NCBI RefSeq assembly: GCF_947495205.1
Contig: NZ_CANLXV010000011.1
Coordinates: 1 to 64,000 of the forward strand
Reading direction: 5' to 3'
Source: an uncultured Polaribacter sp.
GTDB taxonomy: Bacteria > Bacteroidota > Bacteroidia > Flavobacteriales > Flavobacteriaceae
DNA: 64,000 nt
Made by a program: the position numbers and the translations under genes. Shown here in pieces: positions 33,245-42,533 of this stretch. The notes beneath the pieces were generated by a model that ran no database searches, was not told where the DNA came from, and was given only the letters and a program-made list of their open reading frames with translations. The first letter of the stretch is position 1; each line of letters begins with the position of its first letter.

Positions 33245-33916
33245 TTATTTCTTCCCTTCAACAATAACCACAATCTCACCTTTTGGTGCTTTTTTAGTGA
33301 AATGCGCTAAAACTTCTGTTGCAGTTCCTCTAATGGTTTCTTCAAACATTTTTGTAAGTTCTCTAGAAACAGAAACTTGTCTTTCTGCACCAAAATACTC
33401 TATAAAATGGCCTAATGTTTTTACCAATTTATGAGGCGATTCATACAAAATCATGGTTCTTTTTTCTTCTGCCAATAATAAAAACCGTGTTTGACGTCCC
33501 TTTTTTACGGGTAAAAAACCTTCAAAAACAAATTTATCGTTTGGCAAACCAGAATTTACCAAAGCTGGCACAAACGCAGTTGCACCCGGTAAACAATCAA
33601 CTTCAATATTATTTTCTACACAAGCTCTAGTTAACAAAAAACCAGGATCTGAAATGGCAGGAGTTCCAGCATCAGAAATTAAGGCGCAACTTTCTCCGTT
33701 TTTTATTCTTTGCACAACTCCTTTTACAGATTTATGCTCATTATGCATGTGATGACTGTGCATTTGTGTAGCAATCTCAAAATGCTTTAATAGTTTACCA
33801 CTGGTTCTAGTGTCTTCTGCTAAAATAAAATCTACTTCTTTTAGAATACGAATGGCTCTAAAAGTAATGTCTTCTAAATTACCAATTGGCGTGGGAACAA
33901 TGTATAGTTTACTCAT
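33245..33916 (-). CDS. rsmI: 16S rRNA (cytidine-1402-2'-O)-methyltransferase RsmI
   Basis: 223 aa. SAM-dependent tetrapyrrole-methylase-fold enzyme that modifies C1402 in the 30S decoding centre. Motifs: LYIVPTPIGNLEDITFRAI at the N-terminus, AEDTRTSGKLLKH, LISDAGTPAISDPGF, LPGATAFVPALVNSG and SRELTKMFEETIRG. It is shorter than the ~280-aa proteobacterial enzyme because the extra C-terminal domain is missing, as is usual in Bacteroidota. Confidence 0.94.
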   Translation of the reverse strand: MSKLYIVPTPIGNLEDITFRAIRILKEVDFILAEDTRTSGKLLKHFEIATQMHSHHMHNEHKSVKGVVQRIKNGESCALISDAGTPAISDPGFLLTRACVENNIEVDCLPGATAFVPALVNSGLPNDKFVFEGFLPVKKGRQTRFLLLAEEKRTMILYESPHKLVKTLGHFIEYFGAERQVSVSRELTKMFEETIRGTATEVLAHFTKKAPKGEIVVIVEGKK

Positions 33917-33935
33917 TAATTTTAGTTTTTTGTTG

Positions 33936-33992
33936 TTGGTTGGTGGTTTTTGATTGTTGTGAAAAAACCATTAACTATAAACCACCAACCAA
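33936..33992. repeat. Inverted repeat TTGGTTGGTGGTTT between rsmI and cupin gene
   Basis: The perfect 14-bp arms TTGGTTGGTGGTTT and AAACCACCAACCAA are separated by a 29-nt loop. A related but imperfect arrangement (TTTGGTTGATGGTTTTTGGT) lies between clpP and clpX at about 61475-61540, so this is a dispersed element and not a terminator (no T-run). Confidence 0.75.
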
Positions 33993-33993
33993 T

Positions 33994-34353
33994 TTAAATT
34001 TCTTCATATTCTTCTACAGTAATATCTGCAACAACATCTCCTGTGTGTTTTGTAGAAAGTGGTTCAAATAACAAAATGTGTACTTCTTCTTTTGCAACAG
34101 GTTTGTGTGCTACACCTTTAGGTACAATGTAAAATTCGCCTTCATTTATAGTGATGATTTCATTGCGCAAATGCATTTCTAAAACACCTTTTTGTACCAT
34201 AAAAAGCTCGTCTTCATTATCGTGTTTATGAAAAACGAATTCGCCTTTTATTTTTGCCAATAAAATTTGTTGTCCGTTTAACTCGCCAATTTTTTTTGGT
34301 GACCACTGATCTTCAAATAAATTGAATTTTTCTTGAATGTTAATTACGCTCAT
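33994..34353 (-). CDS. Cupin-domain protein
   Basis: 119 aa single cupin. Metal-site motif 1 is FHKHDNEDELFMVQKGVLEM, with motif 2 GEFYIVPKGVAHKPVAKE. Such small cupins bind a metal and a sugar or organic ligand. No linked pathway genes suggest a substrate. The gene is followed by a small membrane-protein gene upstream at 34368. Confidence 0.9.
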   Translation of the reverse strand: MSVINIQEKFNLFEDQWSPKKIGELNGQQILLAKIKGEFVFHKHDNEDELFMVQKGVLEMHLRNEIITINEGEFYIVPKGVAHKPVAKEEVHILLFEPLSTKHTGDVVADITVEEYEEI

Positions 34354-34367
34354 GCAATGTTTTTAAA

Positions 34368-34487
34368 TTAGTCAAAATCATCAAAATCATCAAATTCGTC
34401 ATTTGAATTGCTATAATTGCTTTTTCCGAAAATTATTATAATAATGGCGATTGCTATAAAAATGATTGGAAAATAATCTTGAAACAT
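34368..34487 (-). CDS. 39-aa single-TM peptide with acidic tail
   Basis: ATG 34487 opens a 39-codon frame: FQDYFPIIFIAIAIIIIIFG forms one TM segment, and a tail of Asn/Ser then repeated D-D-F-D follows (GKSNYSNSNDEFDDFDDFD). It is 14 bases from the cupin start, so they may be co-transcribed. Small membrane peptides of this form (short TM followed by an acidic tail) are easily missed. Not recognised; confidence comes from its regular TM design and codon use. Confidence 0.5.
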   Translation of the reverse strand: MFQDYFPIIFIAIAIIIIIFGKSNYSNSNDEFDDFDDFD

Positions 34488-34525
34488 TTTTCTTATTTGT
34501 ACAAATTTACAAAGAATTAGACGGA

Positions 34526-34632
34526 TTTTGCGTTACCGATTGCAGCAATTGTTTGAGCTCTTTTTTATTCTTTTTCAGAATAAAAAAAGCGAGTGCGAAA
34601 AGCGGGGTATTTCTGATAAGAAATGAACGCCC
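34526..34632 (-). repeat. REP-like dispersed repeat, copy 3
   Basis: On the minus strand it starts GGGCGTTCATTTC, contains CGCACTCGCTTTTTTT and GAGCTCAAACAATTGC, and ends GCAATCGGTAACGCAAAAT. It lies in the 265-bp gap between a minus-strand peptide gene and plus-strand aspS, just before the aspS -7 element. Confidence 0.75.
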
Positions 34633-34660
34633 AAAAAACTATTTTTCTAATGATTTTGAT

Positions 34661-34668
34661 TAAATTTG
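34661..34668 (+). promoter_or_regulatory. -7 element TAAATTTG upstream of aspS
   Basis: Matches TAnnTTTG, 85 bases before the aspS start; the -33 element is weak. Confidence 0.4.
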
Positions 34669-34752
34669 CGCGAAGTTCTGAAACAAATTCAGGATTATAG
34701 AAACGTAATAAAGATTCTGAATTAATTTCAGAATTGCAAATTTTCAATTTGT

Positions 34753-36507
34753 ATGTATAGAAGTCATTCTTGTGGCGAGTTAAACGCAACACACATAAAT
34801 AAAGAGGTAACCTTAGCAGGTTGGGTACAAAAATCTAGAGATAAGGGTTTTATAATTTGGGTAGATTTAAGAGATCGTTATGGAATTACGCAACTTATTT
34901 TTGATGAAGAGCGCACGCCAGCAACAATTATGGAAAAAGCAAAGTCTCTTGGAAGAGAATTTGTAATACAGGTTACTGGTACTGTAATTGAGCGTGAATC
35001 TAAAAGTACAAAATTAGCAACTGGCGCAATTGAGGTTTTAGTGTCTCAATTAGAGATTTTAAATGAAGCAATTACGCCACCTTTTACTATTGAAGATGAA
35101 ACGGATGGTGGAGAAGATATTAGGATGAAATATAGATATCTTGATATTCGTAGAAATCCTGTAAAAGACAGCTTAATTTTTCGTCATAAAGTGACAATGG
35201 AAGTTAGAAAATACCTTTCTGACCAAGAATTTATAGAAGTAGAAACGCCTTATTTAATAAAATCTACACCAGAAGGTGCTAGAGATTTTGTGGTGCCAAG
35301 TAGAATGAATGAAGGTCAGTTTTATGCTTTGCCACAAAGTCCACAAACGTTTAAGCAGCTGTTGATGGTTGGTGGAATGGATAAATACTTCCAAATTGTA
35401 AAGTGTTTTAGAGATGAAGATTTACGTGCAGACAGACAGCCAGAATTTACACAAATAGATTGTGAAATGGCGTTTGTTGAGCAAGAAGATATTTTAAATA
35501 TTTTTGAAGGTTTAACGCGTCATTTATTAAAAGAAGTAAATGGAGTAGAGGTGGAAAAATTTCCAAGAATGTTGTATGATGATGCTATGCGTTTGTATGG
35601 AAATGACAAGCCAGATATTAGATTTGGAATGGAGTTTGCCGAATTAAATGCAGTTACACAACACAAAGATTTTGGTGTTTTTAATAGCGCAGAATTGGTG
35701 GTTGGTATTGCTGTTCCTAGAGGAAATTCTTACACAAGAAAAGAAATAGACAATATTATTAAATGGGTAAAGCGTCCGCAAGTTGGTGCTTTAGGAATGA
35801 TTTATTGTAGAGTAAATGAAGACGGAACTTTTAAATCTTCTGTAGATAAATTTTACGATCAAGAAGATTTGGCAAAATGGGTAGCAGCTACCAATGCTAA
35901 ACCTGGCGATTTGGTTTGTGTTTTATCTGGTGAAACCAATAAAGTAAGAACACAAATGTCTGCTTTACGTATGGAGTTGGCAGAACGTTTAGGATTAAGA
36001 GATCCAAAAGTTTTTGCACCACTTTGGGTAATTGATTTTCCTTTGTTAGAATTAGATGAAGAAACGGGTCATTATCATGCAATGCATCACCCGTTTACAT
36101 CACCAAAACCTGGACAATTAGAGTTGCTAGATACCAAACCAGGAGAAGTAAAAGCTAACGCTTACGATTTGGTTTTAAACGGAAACGAAATTGGTGGAGG
36201 TTCTATTAGAATTCATGATAAAGCAACACAAGCAACCATGTTAAAGCATTTAGGTTTTTCTGAAGATGAAGCTAGAAAACAATTTGGTTTTTTAATGGAT
36301 GCTTTTGAGTATGGTGCACCACCTCATGGAGGTTTGGCTTTTGGTTTAGATAGGTTGGTTGCTATTTTAGGAGGTCAAGAAACCATTCGTGATTTTATTG
36401 CGTTTCCAAAAAACAATTCTGGACGTGATGTTATGATAGATGCACCTGCTTTTATTGATGATGTACAATTGACAGAATTGAGTTTGAAATTGGATATTAA
36501 AGAATAA
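34753..36507 (+). CDS. aspS: Aspartyl-tRNA synthetase
   Basis: 584 aa class II synthetase. N-terminal OB anticodon-binding domain (about 1-110; [21 protein letters not shown]), then motif 1 region ([20 protein letters not shown]), motif 2 [18 protein letters not shown] near residue 217, the GAD insertion (about 280-410), and motif 3 [15 protein letters not shown] near 525. Length and the GAD domain are typical of bacterial AspRS. It has its own promoter and is followed by a terminator. Confidence 0.97.
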   Translation: MYRSHSCGELNATHINKEVTLAGWVQKSRDKGFIIWVDLRDRYGITQLIFDEERTPATIMEKAKSLGREFVIQVTGTVIERESKSTKLATGAIEVLVSQLEILNEAITPPFTIEDETDGGEDIRMKYRYLDIRRNPVKDSLIFRHKVTMEVRKYLSDQEFIEVETPYLIKSTPEGARDFVVPSRMNEGQFYALPQSPQTFKQLLMVGGMDKYFQIVKCFRDEDLRADRQPEFTQIDCEMAFVEQEDILNIFEGLTRHLLKEVNGVEVEKFPRMLYDDAMRLYGNDKPDIRFGMEFAELNAVTQHKDFGVFNSAELVVGIAVPRGNSYTRKEIDNIIKWVKRPQVGALGMIYCRVNEDGTFKSSVDKFYDQEDLAKWVAATNAKPGDLVCVLSGETNKVRTQMSALRMELAERLGLRDPKVFAPLWVIDFPLLELDEETGHYHAMHHPFTSPKPGQLELLDTKPGEVKANAYDLVLNGNEIGGGSIRIHDKATQATMLKHLGFSEDEARKQFGFLMDAFEYGAPPHGGLAFGLDRLVAILGGQETIRDFIAFPKNNSGRDVMIDAPAFIDDVQLTELSLKLDIKE

Positions 36508-36528
36508 AAAATATTTTGTAAATAATTA

Positions 36529-36566
36529 GACCTCACAGATTTTTTAAAGCCTGTGAGGTCTTTTTT
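36529..36566 (+). terminator. Intrinsic terminator after aspS
   Basis: GACCTCACAG/CTGTGAGGTC with a 12-nt loop and T6. Confidence 0.9.
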
Positions 36567-36594
36567 GTTTTAGAAAATTTATTACTTTTAAGCT

Positions 36595-37302
36595 ATGAAA
36601 AAATTAACCGTAATTTTATTACTCTTTACTTCAGTAATTACACTTTCTCAAGAAATCACAGGAGATGAGTTGTTAGTGAAATCCATACAATTTCATGATC
36701 CAAATCATAATTGGGAAACCTTTAAAGGAGAACTTTTTGTAACTATGGAAACCCCAAATCGTTCGCCAAGAAAAAGCAGAATTCGTATAAATTTACCCAA
36801 AGAATATTTTTTAGTAAAAGCAAAAAGAGATACCATTATTACAGCATATACAGTAAATAAAGGAGATTGCAGTTTCGCGATTAATGGAAATACAAATCCG
36901 TCTGAAGAATTAAAAAAGAAATATAGTTTAAATTGTGAGCGTGCAAAACTCTTTAAAAATTATTACACCTATTTATATGGTTTGCCAATGAAGTTGAAAG
37001 ATGAAGGAACCATCATCAACCAAAAAGTAGAAAAAAGAAAATTTAAAGGAAAAGAATATTTGGTCTTAAAAGCAAGTTATACAAAAGAAGTAGGTAAAGA
37101 TACTTGGTACTTTTATTTTAATCCAAAAACCTATGCTATGGAAGTATATCAGTTTTTTAAAGAAACAAAAAATAGTGGAGAATATATTATTTTGTCTGGT
37201 TTAGAAACTATAAACGGTATAAAAATGCCAAAAAATAGAGCTTGGTATTACAATAAAGACAATGGTTATTTAGGAACCGATATTTTATCTGCAAAACAAT
37301 AA
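36595..37302 (+). CDS. DUF6503-like periplasmic protein
   Basis: 235 aa with a signal peptide (about 1-18, VITLSQ). The sequence ELLVKSIQFHDPNHNWETFKG and the beta-rich remainder (VEKRKFKGKEYLVLKASYTK, YFYFNPKTYAMEVYQFFKE) match a family of secreted Bacteroidota proteins with a LolA-like fold that I recall as DUF6503. There is no lipobox. It starts 29 bases after the aspS terminator and ends 12 bases before the next gene, so the two are probably co-transcribed. Confidence 0.75.
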   Translation: MKKLTVILLLFTSVITLSQEITGDELLVKSIQFHDPNHNWETFKGELFVTMETPNRSPRKSRIRINLPKEYFLVKAKRDTIITAYTVNKGDCSFAINGNTNPSEELKKKYSLNCERAKLFKNYYTYLYGLPMKLKDEGTIINQKVEKRKFKGKEYLVLKASYTKEVGKDTWYFYFNPKTYAMEVYQFFKETKNSGEYIILSGLETINGIKMPKNRAWYYNKDNGYLGTDILSAKQ

Positions 37303-37314
37303 TTAAAAATTATT

Positions 37315-37968
37315 ATGTCATTTCCAAAAGTATTTAAAGAAGCACTAAGTCATTTACCATCTAAAGAAAAAGATAAATTAATTTTACGGTTGCTAAAAAA
37401 AGATTTGGTTTTAGCAAATAGATTAATGTTTGAGTTGGTTAGCTCAAAAACAGTAGCGGAAAAAAGAGATGAATTGGAAACTTATATTTTAAATTTTATA
37501 GAAACAAGTGCTAAAGATGGATGTTTTTCTATTAGCTATTTAAATTGGGATGTTAGAGAATTAAGTGGTTTAATAAATGAGCATGTTAGCATTACAAAAG
37601 ATAAATTTGGAGAAGCCTATTTAAATTTAGTAATGATAAATAAGGTTTTAGAAACGAATAAAGAATTTATTTTAAATAGTAGACCTCCAGCATCACGAAA
37701 AAAGTTTTGCATTGCAGTAATGGCTAGGGTTTTTAAAGTACTATTGATTATAAATAAACTAGATGATGATTTTCTAATAGAGTTTGAAGAAAATTTAAAG
37801 GCTTTAGGAAGTCTTATTACAGATAATAAGTTTTTAATAGAAGAAGCAATAAGAAACGGTTTAGATGTAAATTGGTTATTACTTCCAGAAATACCAGAAG
37901 ATATAGCAGTAATTCATAAAGAAATTCGCGCAAATGGATTTTTGAAATACCATAAAAAAAGGTATTAA
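37315..37968 (+). CDS. Unrecognised helical protein
   Basis: 217 aa, largely alpha-helical and soluble, with no signal peptide. Notable stretches are HLPSKEKDKLILRLLKKD and PPASRKKFCIAVMARVFKV. No catalytic motif is seen. It lies 12 bases after the DUF6503-like gene and 101 bp before the ClC gene. Family not recognised. Confidence 0.75.
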   Translation: MSFPKVFKEALSHLPSKEKDKLILRLLKKDLVLANRLMFELVSSKTVAEKRDELETYILNFIETSAKDGCFSISYLNWDVRELSGLINEHVSITKDKFGEAYLNLVMINKVLETNKEFILNSRPPASRKKFCIAVMARVFKVLLIINKLDDDFLIEFEENLKALGSLITDNKFLIEEAIRNGLDVNWLLLPEIPEDIAVIHKEIRANGFLKYHKKRY

Positions 37969-38069
37969 AAAAAAACATTTCCCATCAAGTGAAAAGTAGT
38001 TAAAAAGTTTCAAAGATTTCTCCATAAAGTCCAAATGACAGAGGATTCTATTTTAACAGAAAAAAACAA

Positions 38070-39851
38070 ATGCCAACAAAAAATAAAATACTAAAAAAGG
38101 TTTTAATTTGGAGATATAAAAACATCTCTGAACGCCAGTTTGTATATATTTTAAGCATTCTTGTTGGTTTTTTAGCAGGTCTTGGAACCGTTATTTTAAA
38201 AAACGTAACACATGCTTTTCAACTTCTTTTGGCAGTAGATTTTTTAAAAGAATCTAAAAGTTCTTTGTATTTTATTTTTCCAATAATTGGCTTGTTAATT
38301 GTAGCAATTATTAAGAAAACATGGTTAAAAAAGCATATTGGTCATGGAATTTCTACTACGTTATATGCTATTTCTAAACGAAAAGGAATTATACCCAAAT
38401 ACAATATGTATGCATCTTTACTTACAGCGCCTTTAACTGTTGGTTTTGGTGGTTCTGTTGGGTTGCAAGGGCCAGCAGTAAGTGCTGGTACAGCTTTGGC
38501 GTCTTATACGGCGCGTTTTTTTCACATGAATACCAAAACCAGAATGTTACTTATTGGTTGTGCAACTGCGGGTGCAATGTCTTCTATGTTTAAAGCGCCA
38601 ATTGCAGGTATTGTTTTTGCATTAGAAGTATTTAGTTTAGACATTGCCTTTGTGTCTCTTGTACCTTTATTATTAGCCTCTGTTGCAGCAATTATTACCT
38701 CTTATTTTTTCTTAGGTTCAGATGTTTTGTTGGGTTTTGAGTTAAATGATAAATTTCAAATAAGTGAAATAGGTTTTTACGCCATTTTCGGCATTTTTAC
38801 AGGCATTATTTCTGTTTATTTTTCGGTTGTTTATTTTGCCATTAGAAAATTCTTTTATCAATTTAAAAACCGTTTTGTAAGACTTATTATAGGAAGTATA
38901 ATTATTGGTTTTATCCTGTATTTAATGCCTTCTTTATATGGAGAAGGATATGGTTTAATAAATAATTTACTAAAAGGAAAGCACATTGCAGCCATTGGCA
39001 ACACACCCTTTTCTTTTGATGCTACAAATATTTGGATTGTAATTGTACTCTTATTATTAATCACCTTTTTTAAGGCAATTGCCATGAGCACAACTTTTGG
39101 AGCAGGTGGTGTTGGTGGTATTTTTATACCCACTTTGGTTATGGGAAGTGCACTTGGAAATGCTTTTGGTAAAATTATTAATAATTTAGGTTTAGGTTTT
39201 CAAGTTTCTGAAGCCAATTTTACATTAATTGGCATGACAGGTTTAATGGCAGGTGTTTTACATGCACCCTTAACAGCCATTTTTTTAATTGCAGAAATTA
39301 CTGGAGGTTACGATTTATTTGTGCCTTTAATGTTGGTAGCTGCCATTTCTTTCTCATTTACCAAATATTTTATTTCCAACTCTATTTACACTTATAAACT
39401 AGCTCAAAGAGGCGAACTTATTACACACAATAAAGATAAAAATGTAATGATGATGCTGCAGATAGATGAACTTATAGAAACAAATTTTAAAGCTGTTTAT
39501 CCAGAAATGTTGTTGGGAGATATGCTAAAAAAAGCAGTAGCCAAATCTACCAGAAACATTTTTCCTGTTTTAAGTAAGCAAAAACAATTTTTGGGCATTA
39601 TTTTATTAGATGATATTAGATCTATAATGTTTGATTCTGAAATGTACAAAACAGTTACTGTGGGTACTTTTATGAAAGCAGCTCCAGAAATTATTTTTCA
39701 CAACGATTCTGTAGCGCAAGTTATGCAAAAATTTAAAGAAAGTGGCGCTTGGAATTTACCAGTTGTTAAAGACGAAAAATATGTAGGTTTTATTTCTAAA
39801 TCCAAACTTTTAACAGCGTATAGAAATAAATTAATAGAGGTAACTTCTTAA
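38070..39851 (+). CDS. ClC-type chloride channel with C-terminal CBS domains
   Basis: 593 aa. A ClC core of about 430 residues with ~10 TM segments, followed by two CBS domains (about 465-520 and 530-590). Selectivity segments are visible: GHGIST, GFGGSVGLQGPAVSAG near residue 130, and GVGGIFIPTLVMGSA near 348. The second normally reads G-x-E-G-P with the gating glutamate, but here the codon is CAA (Gln, confirmed in the DNA). By analogy with E-to-Q forms this suggests uncoupled, channel-like conduction rather than H+/Cl- exchange. The intracellular CBS pair suggests nucleotide control. Confidence 0.9.
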   Translation: MPTKNKILKKVLIWRYKNISERQFVYILSILVGFLAGLGTVILKNVTHAFQLLLAVDFLKESKSSLYFIFPIIGLLIVAIIKKTWLKKHIGHGISTTLYAISKRKGIIPKYNMYASLLTAPLTVGFGGSVGLQGPAVSAGTALASYTARFFHMNTKTRMLLIGCATAGAMSSMFKAPIAGIVFALEVFSLDIAFVSLVPLLLASVAAIITSYFFLGSDVLLGFELNDKFQISEIGFYAIFGIFTGIISVYFSVVYFAIRKFFYQFKNRFVRLIIGSIIIGFILYLMPSLYGEGYGLINNLLKGKHIAAIGNTPFSFDATNIWIVIVLLLLITFFKAIAMSTTFGAGGVGGIFIPTLVMGSALGNAFGKIINNLGLGFQVSEANFTLIGMTGLMAGVLHAPLTAIFLIAEITGGYDLFVPLMLVAAISFSFTKYFISNSIYTYKLAQRGELITHNKDKNVMMMLQIDELIETNFKAVYPEMLLGDMLKKAVAKSTRNIFPVLSKQKQFLGIILLDDIRSIMFDSEMYKTVTVGTFMKAAPEIIFHNDSVAQVMQKFKESGAWNLPVVKDEKYVGFISKSKLLTAYRNKLIEVTS

Positions 39852-39858
39852 TGTTTTT

Positions 39859-39965
39859 AGAAGCTATTTCCAGCTTTCAGCACTCGCTTTTTTGCCAAGA
39901 AAAATGGCAAAAAGAGCTCAAACAAATGCTTCAATCTGGGCTAAACCAGTTTGCCAACTATTTGC
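39859..39965 (+). repeat. REP-like dispersed repeat, copy 4
   Basis: AGAAGCTATTTCCAGCTTTC at the left and TTTGCCAACTATTTGC at the right, with a hairpin TTTTTGCCA/TGGCAAAAA in the centre and GAGCTCAAACAAATGCTTC. It matches copy 2 at 17319 over both ends and lies between convergent genes. Confidence 0.8.
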
Positions 39966-39968
39966 AAC

Positions 39969-40502
39969 TTAAGCACCCCAATCTTCTTGTATAGAAATAA
40001 GTTCTTTTTGAGATTTTAGTAAAGGCTTTTGGTTGGTAACACCTGTTTTTAAACACGTAAAAATTAGAAAAACAGTTTCTAAATCTGTAGTATCTTTTAG
40101 TAAAAGATTGCTGGTATTTTCTTCTTTAGATTCTAGAAAACCATCGTTAAATTCTGCTATTTTTACACCGTTTTTTAAAACAGATTTTTTCTTGTAATAA
40201 TGAATTTTAACCTCAAAGATATCTTCATTTAGCGCTAATTTAAATAAAGAATTTTGTTTGTTTTGGCTGTTTAAAAAAAAAGTTTCTTTCTGTTTATTTG
40301 TAATTTTATAAGAAGTTTTCCATTGCCAAAACTTAAATTTTTTAATAATTTTATAGCTAACTTTATTTTTGTCGCTATAAATTTCTGAAGAAGTCTTACC
40401 AAATTCTAAAAACCAACTTGCAGTTTGTAATAGTTGATTATTAGCGTTGTATAATTTAAAATTATTAGTAGCGTGGTCTATTTTGTAAACTAATTTTGCC
40501 AT
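39969..40502 (-). CDS. Tubby C2-like cytoplasmic protein
   Basis: 177 aa, beta-rich throughout (KLVYKIDHATNNFKLYNANN, YKIIKKFKFWQWKTSYKI, VFLIFTCLKTGVTNQ). The repeated aromatic strands resemble the LURP-one/tubby C2-like fold. No signal peptide or catalytic motif. It lies 1 base after the GlpQ-like gene on the same strand, so the two are almost certainly co-transcribed. Function unknown. Confidence 0.7.
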   Translation of the reverse strand: MAKLVYKIDHATNNFKLYNANNQLLQTASWFLEFGKTSSEIYSDKNKVSYKIIKKFKFWQWKTSYKITNKQKETFFLNSQNKQNSLFKLALNEDIFEVKIHYYKKKSVLKNGVKIAEFNDGFLESKEENTSNLLLKDTTDLETVFLIFTCLKTGVTNQKPLLKSQKELISIQEDWGA

Positions 40503-40503
40503 A

Positions 40504-41487
40504 TTATTTTTGCGAATTTAAAAAATTAATCATTAAATCTGGGAAATCTGTAAAAGCACCATCAACATTTGCTTCAATTAAAAGGATTTGCATCATCTCT
40601 TTAAAAGACGTAAACTCATCTAATTGATCTGCTCTAAATGTGTAAGGATGCACTTGTAAACCTAATTTATGCGCATTAGCAACTAAAGCGTTAAATTGCC
40701 ATTTTCCCGAAACTTTTTTGTCTAAAATTTGTTTGTACCAAGGTCCAATACCGTTGGCATAAGTTGCAAAATGGGCAAAGTTTTTTGTTTCTTTTTCAAA
40801 CTCTATCAATTGTACTAAGAACAAATCACATTTTAATTCCTTACGAATACGTTCTAATTCTTTGGCATCAAAACATTGCAAAATACAGTTGTCTTCTTTA
40901 GTGGTATAGCCATAATCAGCTAATGTTTTTAACACGATTTCTGTAAGTTTTTTACCTTCTTTTTTATGAAATTTAGGTTCTTTAATTTCAGGATAAATAC
41001 CAATATTTTTACCTGTGCTTTTGTTTAAATTTTGTATCAATTCTATTTCTTCTGCAAAAGAATGCAATTTAAAACTACCTTTTCCTTTAGGAAATCTGCC
41101 AGGGTAAAACTGTTTGCCCGTTTTAGGATTAAAACGTTCTGTAACTTTTAGTGTTTTTAACTCTTCAAAAGTAAAATCAATTACATAATACCTGCCATCT
41201 TTTCTTTTTCTATTTGCAAATTTTTTAGCAACATCTGTAACATCATCCAAATAAATATCATGTATTACAATAGGTACATCGTCTTTACTTAGCACCAAAT
41301 CTTGTTCAATAAAATTAGGATTCATGGCAAAAGCCATTGCTTTAGATTCCATGGTATGTTCAGGCAAATAACCAGAAGCGCCTCTATGAGCAATAACTAT
41401 TTTCTTTTTCATGTTTTTCGAATTTATTTTAATAGACTTACAGGAAATTAATAAGAATCCAACACACAGTAAATAAATTAATTTCAT
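40504..41487 (-). CDS. glpQ: GlpQ-like glycerophosphodiester phosphodiesterase
   Basis: 327 aa. Lipobox FLLISCKS near residue 16 marks an outer-membrane or periplasmic lipoprotein. The GDPD catalytic motif VIAHRGASGYLPEHTMESK is near 31-48, with the second metal region QDLVLSKDDVPIVIHDIYLDD. The C-terminal ANVDGAFTDFP is typical. It hydrolyses glycerophosphodiesters to glycerol-3-phosphate and an alcohol. It immediately precedes the tubby-like gene. The assignment to GlpQ rather than UgpQ rests on export and on the GlpQ-style lead-in. Confidence 0.9.
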   Translation of the reverse strand: MKLIYLLCVGFLLISCKSIKINSKNMKKKIVIAHRGASGYLPEHTMESKAMAFAMNPNFIEQDLVLSKDDVPIVIHDIYLDDVTDVAKKFANRKRKDGRYYVIDFTFEELKTLKVTERFNPKTGKQFYPGRFPKGKGSFKLHSFAEEIELIQNLNKSTGKNIGIYPEIKEPKFHKKEGKKLTEIVLKTLADYGYTTKEDNCILQCFDAKELERIRKELKCDLFLVQLIEFEKETKNFAHFATYANGIGPWYKQILDKKVSGKWQFNALVANAHKLGLQVHPYTFRADQLDEFTSFKEMMQILLIEANVDGAFTDFPDLMINFLNSQK

Positions 41488-41556
41488 TTTAAGAATCTAT
41501 GATAATTTTTTTAAACAACTTTAAAAGTAAAGATATACTTTTTGTAATTTTGTAAC

Positions 41557-41796
41557 ATGAAATTAGCATTAAAAATACTTTTTATAATTTTTTTAGTTTG
41601 GGTGTCTGTAGGTTTTTATCTGATTAATACAGGGCACGAAAAAGCACAAATTGTTATGGGGCTTAGTGTTTTGTATTTATCGTTTATTTTTATGCCCATT
41701 TTTATTTATCATAGATATAAAGATGGTAAGTATAAAAAATACATTTTAGATGATGAGAAATTAAGAAAAGCATTTAAGCAACAAGGTAAGAAATGA
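41557..41796 (+). CDS. 79-aa two-TM membrane protein
   Basis: Starts at ATG 41557. Two TM helices (about 5-22 and 34-52, LKILFIIFLVWVSVGFYLIN and GLSVLYLSFIFMPIFIY) and a basic C-terminal tail. Not recognised. Divergent from glpQ with a 69-bp gap and convergent with the CPBP gene, 2 bases apart. Confidence 0.7.
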   Translation: MKLALKILFIIFLVWVSVGFYLINTGHEKAQIVMGLSVLYLSFIFMPIFIYHRYKDGKYKKYILDDEKLRKAFKQQGKK

Positions 41797-41798
41797 TT

Positions 41799-42533
41799 TT
41801 ATTTTAAATAAGTTACTAAAAAAGGTAAAACATTTGATACGCTATGAAATAAAATTGGTAACAATAAACTTTTTGTTTTTATAGCTATCCAGCCCCAAAT
41901 AAAACCATAAAAAAAAGTTTTTACAAAAACATAACTATTAAAATAGAAATCTAAATTTATTTCTATTTTTAATGAATGTATTAGTCCAAAGAGAATAGAT
42001 GTAACCAAAATTACAGGATTTATTTTTGATAAGAAAATCGTTTTTTTCTTGTTTAAAATAGTTGAAAAAAGCCCAATTAATACTCCTCTATAAGCTATTT
42101 CTTCATCTAAACTGGGCATTAAAATTTGATATATTAATTTCTCATTTTCCCATATTTTATATTCTCTTTGTAAACCATCTAAAATTGCTATAAATAACAA
42201 GCATATTAGTATGGGTATAACCTTAATGAATGATTTTTTTTCGGTTTTTAATTTTACATAATTATATTTTTGAAATCTATGTTTGAAAACTAAAATGAAA
42301 ATGATAGAGAATAAAATTGAGTATAATTTCCCAGAAAAATTCCAGTAAGTTTCTGTAAAATTAAAGAATTCAAATTGTAAAGGAAGTATTAGTAAAACAG
42401 ACGAGGATAAAAAGAAGACAACAATTAAAATCAAGTTTTCAACTTTTTTTTTGTTAAGGTTTTCTACAAAAATTAAGGAAAAAAGACATGTAATTATAAT
42501 ATGTGAAGAAGTAGTAACTATTTGATTTATCAT
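41799..42533 (-). CDS. CPBP-family intramembrane protease (CAAX-like)
   Basis: 244 aa with about seven TM segments. The motif DEEIAYRGVLIGLFS (EExxxR) is near residue 145, FGLIHSLK near 187 and LFHSVSN near 230; together they form the CPBP catalytic set with Glu and two His ligands. Members cleave prenylated or membrane-bound peptides, or act in bacteriocin self-protection. It follows the endonuclease gene with the stop TAA directly abutting its ATG, so the two form an operon. Confidence 0.88.
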   Translation of the reverse strand: MINQIVTTSSHIIITCLFSLIFVENLNKKKVENLILIVVFFLSSSVLLILPLQFEFFNFTETYWNFSGKLYSILFSIIFILVFKHRFQKYNYVKLKTEKKSFIKVIPILICLLFIAILDGLQREYKIWENEKLIYQILMPSLDEEIAYRGVLIGLFSTILNKKKTIFLSKINPVILVTSILFGLIHSLKIEINLDFYFNSYVFVKTFFYGFIWGWIAIKTKSLLLPILFHSVSNVLPFLVTYLK

